Below, in pieces: positions 56,514 to 64,000 of a stretch of DNA of 64,000 nt; position 1 is the stretch's first letter; the number at the start of each line of letters is the position of its first letter. The position numbers were made by a program, and so were the translations under genes. The notes beneath the pieces are model-generated. The model made no database searches and had not been told where the DNA came from. It saw only the letters and a list, made by a program, of their open reading frames with translations. Source of the DNA: Mytilus galloprovincialis (lineage: Eukaryota; Mollusca; Bivalvia; Mytilida; Mytilidae); assembly GCF_965363235.1 (NCBI RefSeq), contig NC_134851.1, positions 38,468,321-38,532,320 of the forward strand. Reading direction: 5' to 3'.

Positions 56514-57278
56514 ATGGCTTTTATCGTGATTACAGCTGCAGCCATATTGGCTAGCGTAAACGCCGGTATGATGAAAATGATGCCACCACCGATGGACATG
56601 ATGAAAATGATGCCGATGGAAATGATGGGCGGTATGGGTGGTAAAGGTGGCATGATGGAAATTATGCCAATGAAGCCGATGATGATGGAGATGATGCCCA
56701 TGAAAATGATGGAAATGATGCCCATGCCAATGATGGAAATGATGAAAATGATGCCAATGATGGAAATGAAAGGTAAAATGATGGAAATGATGAAAATGAT
56801 GCCAATGATGGAAATGATGGGTAAAAAGATGGAAATGATGAAGATGAAAGAAATGATGGGCATGATGAAAATGAAGGAAATGATGGAGATGAAAGGAAAG
56901 ATGGAAATGATGCCAAAAATGATGGAAATGATGAAAATGAAGGAAATGATGCCAATGATGGAAATGATGAAAATGAAAGAAATGATGCCAATGAAAATGG
57001 AAATGATGCCTAAGATGATGGAAATGATGAAAATGATGCCAATGAAAATGGAAATGATGCCAATGGAAATGATGAAAATGATGCCAATGGGAATGATGAA
57101 ACCAATGCCAATGGAAATGATGCCAATGAAAATGGAAATGATGCCTAAGATGATGGAAATGATGCCAAAAATGATGCCAATGGAAATGATGAAACCCATG
57201 CCAATGCCAATGGAAATGATGAAGCCAATGCCAATGGAAATGATGAAACCAATGCCAATGAAGAAAGGAGTATACTAA
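56514..57278 (+). CDS. Secreted methionine-rich protein 1
   Basis: The coding exon begins at 56494 after a TTTTTCAG acceptor, and the ATG is at 56514. The 254-residue product starts with a signal peptide (MAFIVITAAAILASVNA). The mature part is almost only Met, Lys, Glu, Pro and Gly: by hand count about 126 of about 236 residues are methionine. It is built of short units such as MEMMKMMPM and MEMMKPMPM, with one GGMGGKGGMM block near the start, and ends KKGVY. AATAAA lies at 57342-57347. A paralogue with the same leader and exon border lies at 63722. Secretion and composition suggest an extracellular structural or shell-matrix protein. Methionine-rich nacre proteins are known from pearl oysters, but low complexity prevents a homology claim. 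Metal binding or an antioxidant role are alternatives. Confidence 0.85.
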   Translation: MAFIVITAAAILASVNAGMMKMMPPPMDMMKMMPMEMMGGMGGKGGMMEIMPMKPMMMEMMPMKMMEMMPMPMMEMMKMMPMMEMKGKMMEMMKMMPMMEMMGKKMEMMKMKEMMGMMKMKEMMEMKGKMEMMPKMMEMMKMKEMMPMMEMMKMKEMMPMKMEMMPKMMEMMKMMPMKMEMMPMEMMKMMPMGMMKPMPMEMMPMKMEMMPKMMEMMPKMMPMEMMKPMPMPMEMMKPMPMEMMKPMPMKKGVY

Positions 57279-57889
57279 AAAAACATTTAAAACTGATGAA
57301 TATTTACATATTATTTAACTTTAAAGCAGATGTAGATTTAAAATAAATATAGATATCATCCATAACAGAAGGATTTAAACATGGATTTCGAGGGCTTTAG
57401 TCTCTTTTTCGTGAAAGAAAAAAAAAGAGACCTTTCTTGGGTAGCAGCTTCCAATGTAGTTATTGCATAGGATTGAATACACGAATAAAGCATGTGTACT
57501 CTCATTTTCTTTGTCTGTATATTATTAGCATACCAATACAAATTTAACAATAAAGATTTAAACAAAACCAGTTTTTTCCTCTCAAGATACATATTGCATG
57601 GTCTTTTTTTCGTTGTTATGTCTCAAAACAGCAGTCTTATATGATGAATCTATTGGTCTTATTGGCAACAAAATTGAGAAGAGAGAAAAAATGGTGCTTC
57701 AATATACAGAATGCAGAAAATTTGGATAATAAATAAAGATTATCGAAGATTATCGAAAATGATGATCAAGACACCTCTCCAACCAACAAAAACTCTCTCA
57801 ATTTTGCACTATAACTCAAAACATCATCTAAAAGAGGAGTAAAAGATACAAGAGGGACATTCAAACTCAGAAATTGAAAAGAACGCCAT

Positions 57890-58170
57890 GGCTTAAAAAA
57901 AAAGACAAACAGACAAACAATTAAACACAAAACACAACATAGAAAAATAAAAAGTAAGCATCAAAACATGTTGGTAATCTCAGGTGCTCCCCAAGGTTAA
58001 CAGATCCTGCTCCACATGTGGCACCCATCGTTATGCTCATGTTTGTACAAACCCGGTAATAAGTCTTATTCGGTAGGTGACAATCGTGAAAAGTAAACGG
58101 GATTGTAGTAACAACATAAATTATGTGTTCGATATCATCTCTGACACGCGGATATTCCATAACGGTCAAC
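57890..58170. repeat. Dispersed repeat family E (copy 3, inverted)
   Basis: It contains ACGCCATGGCTTAAAA, then CTGCTCCACATGTGGCACCC and CCGGTAATAAGTCTTATTCG: the reverse complement of 49273-49530, extended further. Confidence 0.78.
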
Positions 58171-59297
58171 CAACGATAAGGTCCGTAAAATTACAAAGGA
58201 ATTATTTCAGCTTCACTATTTGGATCTCTTGCTTAAACAGCTTCCTGATGGGATAGATGTGGTCAAAACCTACAAGTCCTTAAGACAAAAGTAGGTAGAC
58301 AGATTTCAACACTAAGAAAACGTATAATTGTGTTGTCTTCCTTGTATTCGGACGTGTTCCTACATCTTTGGCGGATTACCTACCATAGATGAGAGAAAAT
58401 TAAATGCCTCTAGTTCTTGGTTTTTTTTACTGCCAGAAGTGTCGGTTAGCAAAGAAAAAATACGTCTGTTTTAATTGAATTCGAGAAAAAGGATGTTTTT
58501 TTTTCAGTACGTTCATAACGGATTTTGTCTTTCTGTTCATAAACTAGTCGAAGGTACCAGGAAAGCAATTTCAGACAAAACTTGCATCAGTATTATAATA
58601 CTCGAATCAAATATTTTTTAAAAGCCAAAAAAAGTAAACAGTTGAAGAACATTTAGGACCCATGTTACTGTAATTAATTACAACTTTGCAAATAACCTGA
58701 GACATTCGTCATAATCAAATAAATGGGAATAAAGTAGACTAGCTTCTCTGTCTATTTATACTTAATATGTCGCTAACATTTACCGCTAAAAGATAATTGA
58801 AGTCTATGATTATTTAATTTGTCGTAGCACAAAACAAGCAACATGCATGATGTTCTGCAAATTTAGTTTAGTTTAAACACATTTAATTATAGTGGATTGG
58901 GAAACAAGTTTTGCAACTTATATTAATCCCTTTCCACTTTTGTTCTGCAAATGAGAGATACATTCTACAATATTGAAAAACCTAATTGTGTTGTTCTCTA
59001 CATGCTAAAATGATGTTCGTGATGTCAAATGTTTTGTGTACTATTTTGTATACTATAAATTGTCTGAATTTTTCGCCATCGTGTGGTTTAGCTTTCTTCA
59101 ACTTTTCAATGTTTTCTTTTTCTTGCCCATTTTTCTTGTTTAACACTTATGAAATTAACACAATTATATAACGACTCGCCTTAAGGTCTGACATCTTTAA
59201 AACATGTTTTCTTATTACAATTTGTATGCTATACTGTAAAATTCACAAAAAAAATTTCTTTGCTAGTTAGTACCTATAATAAGTATTGTCAATTACC

Positions 59298-59453
59298 TTA
59301 GCCGTATTTGGCACAACTTTTTGGAATTTTGGATCCTCAATGCTCTTCAACTTTGTACTTGTTTGGCTTTACAACTATTTTGATATGAGCTTCACTGATG
59401 AGTTTCATGTAGACGAAACGCACGTCTAGCGTACTAAATTATAATCCTGGTAC
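59298..59453 (+). mobile_element. Dispersed repeat with a hammerhead-ribozyme-like core (copy 2)
   Basis: CTGATGA (59395-59401), GTTTCATGTAGAC, GAAA (59415-59418), ACGC..GCGT and GTA occur in the hammerhead order. Relative to copy 1 the stem II pair C-G has become U-G, which keeps pairing. The upstream part contains GCACAACTTTTTGGAATTTT and GGATCCTCAATGCTC, shared with 52233-52386. Confidence 0.6.
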
Positions 59454-60049
59454 CTTTGAAAACTACTATGTCTGCAATTTACCATACACTATATAAAGTA
59501 GATTTATTTTCACGAAACGATACAATAACTACCAAATAAATCTTAATGAAGTGAGGCCTCATCCGTGGACATGATATGTAGGTGTACATTTAAATTATAT
59601 ATAAGATTATGATCTGGAGTAAACTCACCAAGAAGATATATATCAACCAGAGAACAGATGACGTACATCATATTAACTATAGATCACTTGTAAGCAATCA
59701 ATAATGAGCAAAACTCATAACTGAAAGTAAGGTTTACAAGGCACTGATTTAACAAAAATTTAAACAATTCAAACGAGAATTCAACGACCTGCTTACAGAA
59801 ACCATAAAGGAAAAATTAATATAAGGGACGGCAACCAATTACAACCTCTAGTTATAGGTTTACTATTTTGTAGAGGGTTCATCTCTACGCAAAGCTGAGA
59901 CAGTTGTGTAATAGTGAATCATATAGATTGGAAAATTATTTCGAGAAAGACTTATCGTTTATTGGTGTAGTTCATAGGTGTTTCATGTTGTCGTGTGTTA
60001 TAAAGATTGACCCGTTTGTTTTCCGATTTGAATTGTTTTCCATGATTTA

Positions 60050-60185
60050 GTCATTTTGAGGCCCTTTATAGTTTGTTGTTCGGAGTGAATCAAGGCACCG
60101 TGTTAAATACCGTACATTGACCAAGAATTGTTTTTTTTTAATACTTAGCGACTTGGATGGAGAGTTGGCACTCATACCACATCTT
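60050..60185. repeat. Dispersed repeat family D (inverted)
   Basis: It contains GGCCCTTTATAGTTTGTTGT, ACCGTACATTGACC and CATACCACATCTTC: the reverse complement of 32665-32855. Confidence 0.78.
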
Positions 60186-61935
60186 CTCATTTATATTGTA
60201 TCATTCAATCGATAAAAAACAGAAACAAAATACAAAAAACAACCAACAACTGGTAATAAAAAAAACTTTAGACACAACATAGAACATTTAAAATACCATC
60301 ATGCATGTTTAAGTTTTGAAGAACTAGTTAATTGCTTATAAAGCTAATATTGAAATCATGTTTCCTGGACTAAAACGAGCTATCTTTTTATAACAAAGCA
60401 TGCACCGATGTGTAAAAGTACATTATACAATCTTTGATATAAGTATGAGACCTAGTGAAAAACAGTGAAGAAATAGTTGTAGAATACTCACAAGAAGCTG
60501 CTACTAAAGACGATTTCTCTGTATTTGTTTGGTTGTATTTTAGGAAGAAAATAGACAGTAGAGACAGTCATTTGAATTGAAAAAAAAACCTTTATTAATT
60601 TCGTGATGTTTCGGAGATGTGGTTAACGATATGTTTTTAATATATGATTCTCTGTGGAGATCGCATACATTAATGGAAACAATGGTTGAAATATTTATAT
60701 GTTTTCATAATTTCATTACTACTAGTATTTAATACTTCATGGCCGATATTACCAATTCAATTCAATTCAAATCTTTATTATTATTACACTTCATTACATA
60801 GAATGTAACAAATCATTACAAAATGAAAACAACATGAGCAAACAATATAAACAATGATAAACAAGATTATAAATATGTATACATCAGACCTGTCATCAAA
60901 TATAAGGTTTTGTTTTATCTGCTACAAGAATTACTATGAAAATCGCACGTGTACAATTTCTTGGTATTTTCATTTGTACATGAAGATACTAGTAATTAAT
61001 TTATTGTTCATTCCTCAGTCGCTATCCCCTCTGTTAGAACTGTATTGCTCCTCTAAAATTTGATTCAACTTAGTATTGAAATGCTTACTTTATTCAAACT
61101 TATAAATTAATCATATTATTGATATTTTGCATTTAACAATGCATATTTTTTTTAGAAAATACATCAAAACATTTGATTGCTTTAAAAAAAAAAACTGGAA
61201 GTAATACATATGTTGATCTTCAAATATGTTATGCAGGAAAGGCTAGGCCAACAGAAGTTACGTAGAATTAAAAAAAAAAATCAAAAGCTCAAACACATTA
61301 AACGAATTAAAACAATTGAATATTCCTGCCTTGGTACCGGCATTTCGTCCTGTAGAAAATAGTGGATAAGAACTGGCTATATGGCTATCGGAAAATCTCA
61401 TTCATAAGACAATCTAATACCATTCCGTTATTTAAAAAATGACCCACACATAAGAGTATATAATCATCATGGTTTTTTTATAGTATTTTTATAGTTTTAA
61501 ATCATGTTAAAATAACACTTTAGTATCATTACACACAAAGAGAGAAATTAAGTATAATGTGTATAAAAATAAGTGATCTTAAAAAAGAATGTTAATATAT
61601 CTTTCTATATTAAAAAGATTATAAAAAAAAATTAAAAAGGAAAATATTTCAAAAGAAATTGGAAGAAGAAATCGATGAGAGAGCATTTCTGTATATATAG
61701 TCTATGTCATATAACCGACTTTTGACTACGGAATTTATATTTTTTCGACAGGTTACCTTCTCTGTGGTAGGACATCTTTATACTTGGTCGAGCAGGAGCA
61801 ACGTAAATAAATAAATTCAAAATTTTATCTGTACAATTTTGAGGGAAAATGATTTCTATACATCACTAAATCATCGGAAAAAAAATTCCATGACCATGAA
61901 ATATCCACCTCTTTCTTCATACTATAAACGACTAC

Positions 61936-62136
61936 GTGCATTACTACACTAATTTTTCCTACAACCAGAAAAGGTTAGATTGTTCATTAACAGAGGTTAA
62001 GTATGTTGTAGGTCAAATTGATAAATATGTAGATATTAATTACAATGACGAACATGATGTTTTCATTTGTATGAATAAAGGAGGCTGTGGGAAGTATGCC
62101 ATTAAGACAAAAAAGACAACAAAAAAGTTTGATTAA
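61936..62136 (+). CDS. Doubtful small frame
   Basis: A 66-residue frame ends with ICMNKGGCGKYAIKTKK and a stop. A CTACAACCAG acceptor-like site lies inside it (about 61969), so it may be a terminal exon. I recognise no family; it may be chance. Confidence 0.15.
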   Translation: MHYYTNFSYNQKRLDCSLTEVKYVVGQIDKYVDINYNDEHDVFICMNKGGCGKYAIKTKKTTKKFD

Positions 62137-63721
62137 AACTAAAACAGGAACAACATGGATTGACTAAATAAAAATTAAATGAAAAACCGGTAACATATTA
62201 TATTTTTCTCGAACGTATTCGTTAATACTAATCTTTTATTCATCTTTATATGTGATTTACCTTATAGATGATGTGGTGTTAGCCAACCATTAATGTTTTT
62301 ATAAAATCAAAATCAAATTTGCTGAAGACTTATCATTTATTCATATAATTTTATTTTTTATTTTTATCTATTTTCGTTTTTTTCCTCTCCCCCCCCAAAA
62401 AATGATTCATTGACCAACCGATTACTATCATACAATGAAACCAAACACTCAATACTTAAATCCATTTATTATATATATAAACAATATTTTATTCTATATC
62501 TAAATCTAAGCTCAATTCTATTCTATTCTTTGTGTTTGTTTGGTAATTATGAAATAATTTGTTTTTGCGTTATATATACACTATAACAATTTACAAGTTG
62601 TCAACCAACATGATATGTACATGCGTTTATAGACGTTCATTTCACGAACTGTTCAAATTATATTTCATATAAACGTCTCATTCTGTTTTTGAGCTTTTTG
62701 ATCATATCGCATCTTACGTATTCAGGCATAAAAATACTGATCTCAGAAAAAAATTCCAAAACGGAGAGTCAACAATCAAATGACAAAATCAAAAGCTCAA
62801 ACTCATTAAACGAATGGATTACAAATTTCATATTCCTGATTTTGGTCAGACATTTTCTTACGTAGAAAACTGTGGATTTTATCTAGGGTTATATCAATTC
62901 ATCCTTTTCTTTCAAAAGTATGATCGTTTCTGATGCTTTTTTCAATATGTATAACATTATTATTTTATTATTCTAATTACTTTTATCATATGACTATTAC
63001 AATGCAAGAAGTTTTGGGATTATTTAAAAGTATATTTTTATAATACCATCTGATCGGAAATAAAAACAAACTGTAAAATTCACTACTTGCTTATTCCAAA
63101 TGAAACCAATTTCGATAACTAAAAGAAAGAAGAAACATAATTATTGCTATTTTACGAAATTGTCCATTAATCTTATGACTGATAATTTCCTTTCTCAGCA
63201 AAGTAGAGTGATATAAACTATTATCGCTAGAAACTAAGGGCACACGTGCCCTTTATAATTGGTCATTTCATATTAGATCTAGATTTTAGAATATTAAAAT
63301 TAATATCTCTTTATTAATTTGTGTGGTCGATGCAATTTAACTTCATAAAAAAATGAATCAAAGGATGTAAACACGTCAAGAGCTATATTATTACTCTATT
63401 ATATATCTTACTAATCTATCATGTATATAGGGATATTTTGTACTTACGTAGTATGATACAACTTGACTAAAAAAAACCCTAACAATGACAGAAGGACTTA
63501 TGAAAAAGTATTTATGGGAAATAATAAATGGAAACCTGTATGTTTAGAAAAATATTTTTAAATCTAAGTTTATTTCATATGATTATCATCAAATTAAGAT
63601 CGTGTCTGAAATTTTATAAAATTTACGCTAATTCCTTTATGAAAATGCATGTTTTAATTATTGATATAGTCCTGATGTGACGAGAACTGTATATTTTTCA
63701 GGTTTCATCGAATCTCAAAAC

Positions 63722-64000
63722 ATGGCATCCTTTTTCGTGCTTACAACTATAGCCATATTGGCTGGCGTGAACGCTTATGGAATGAAAAAGATGATGGGAG
63801 GTATGGGCGGCAAAGGTGGCATGATGGACATGATGCCAATGAAGCCTATGATGCCAATGGAAATGATGCATATGAAGCCTGGTATGCGAATGGAAATGAT
63901 GGGCGGTATGGGCGGTAAAGGTGGCATGATGGACATGATGCCGATAAAGCCTGGTATGCCAATGGAAATGATCGGCGGTATGGGCGGCAAAGGTGGTATG
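63722..64000 (+). CDS. Secreted methionine-rich protein 2, cut by the window edge
   Basis: The exon starts at 63702 after a TTTTTCAG acceptor; the ATG is at 63722. Exon start and leader match the first gene (ATATTGGCTGGCGTGAACGC; GGTTTCATCG against GGTTCCGTCG). The product begins MASFFVLTTIAILAGVNA, a signal peptide. The mature part repeats a unit of about 26-28 residues in which GGMGGKGGMM is followed by a DMMP(M/I)KP-type segment and MEM, with more glycine than the first protein. 93 codons are visible and the frame is open at 64000. It is clearly a tandem paralogue, diverged in repeat type. The role is inferred as for the first gene. Confidence 0.85.
   Translation, partial: MASFFVLTTIAILAGVNAYGMKKMMGGMGGKGGMMDMMPMKPMMPMEMMHMKPGMRMEMMGGMGGKGGMMDMMPIKPGMPMEMIGGMGGKGGM

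Larger units (their letters stand above)
57279..63721. other. Spacer between the two methionine-rich genes
   Basis: Besides the 3' UTR of the first gene this holds dispersed repeats (57890-58170, 59298-59453, 60050-60185) and AT-rich DNA. The untranslated first exon of the second gene is expected here, but I could not identify it. Confidence 0.5.

Noticed and set aside
56507-57199. Long minus-strand isoleucine-rich frame opposite the methionine-rich gene
   Set aside because: It is the reverse complement of ATG-rich codons (CAT, read here in another frame as ATC/ATT); there is no independent evidence, while the plus strand has a signal peptide, a splice acceptor and a paralogue.
57921-58169. 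Minus-strand 82-residue frame with cysteines
   Set aside because: It lies wholly in dispersed repeat family E, which is present elsewhere without the frame.

Overview
The window looks like nuclear DNA of a bivalve mollusc, most likely a mussel of the Mytilus type. It is AT-rich, the genes have many introns with GT..AG borders, and the introns and spacers are packed with short non-autonomous DNA transposons and dispersed repeats. The proteins are animal proteins. I see no bacterial operons, CRISPR arrays or clear viral elements. Species assignment is inference from repeat style and a pair of methionine-rich secretory genes.

Layout: (1) 1-3.7 kb is repeats. (2) 3.76-11.6 kb, minus strand, is a CNPase-type gene with a P-loop kinase-like domain and a 2H phosphoesterase domain. 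Between those two domains its large intron holds three same-strand exons that encode a NOP58-like segment. They keep frame and phase and have good splice sites, so the gene can make a 465-residue CNPase or a 601-residue CNPase/NOP58 chimera. This is the most unusual thing here. (3) 14.5-22.7 kb, plus strand, is JMJD4 in seven exons. (4) 24.0-30.8 kb, minus strand, is METTL21A in three exons. (5) 31.2-37.0 kb, plus strand, is a homologue of vertebrate C7orf57 in seven exons, head to head with METTL21A across about 370 bp. (6) 41.3-44.8 kb, plus strand, is a secretory-pathway FKBP with two EF-hands and a KQEL tail. (7) 44.8-56.4 kb is gene-poor and rich in mobile elements. (8) 56.5-57.3 kb and from 63.7 kb to the window edge, plus strand, are two paralogous secreted proteins made largely of methionine, possibly shell-matrix or another extracellular material.

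Mobile DNA: at least five families are flanked by TTAA and end in short inverted repeats, as expected of piggyBac-type non-autonomous elements. One family has four copies; two of these carry a later insertion, one a TTAA element and one a 1.8 kb element flanked by a 13 bp target duplication. Another dispersed repeat carries a hammerhead-ribozyme-like core in two copies.

The genes do not form one pathway. Two modify the protein synthesis and folding machinery (JMJD4 on eRF1, METTL21A on Hsp70), the FKBP acts in ER folding, and the CNPase chimera points to RNA end processing. Exon borders were assigned by eye from reading frame, splice signals and remembered protein families; no alignment or transcript data were used.
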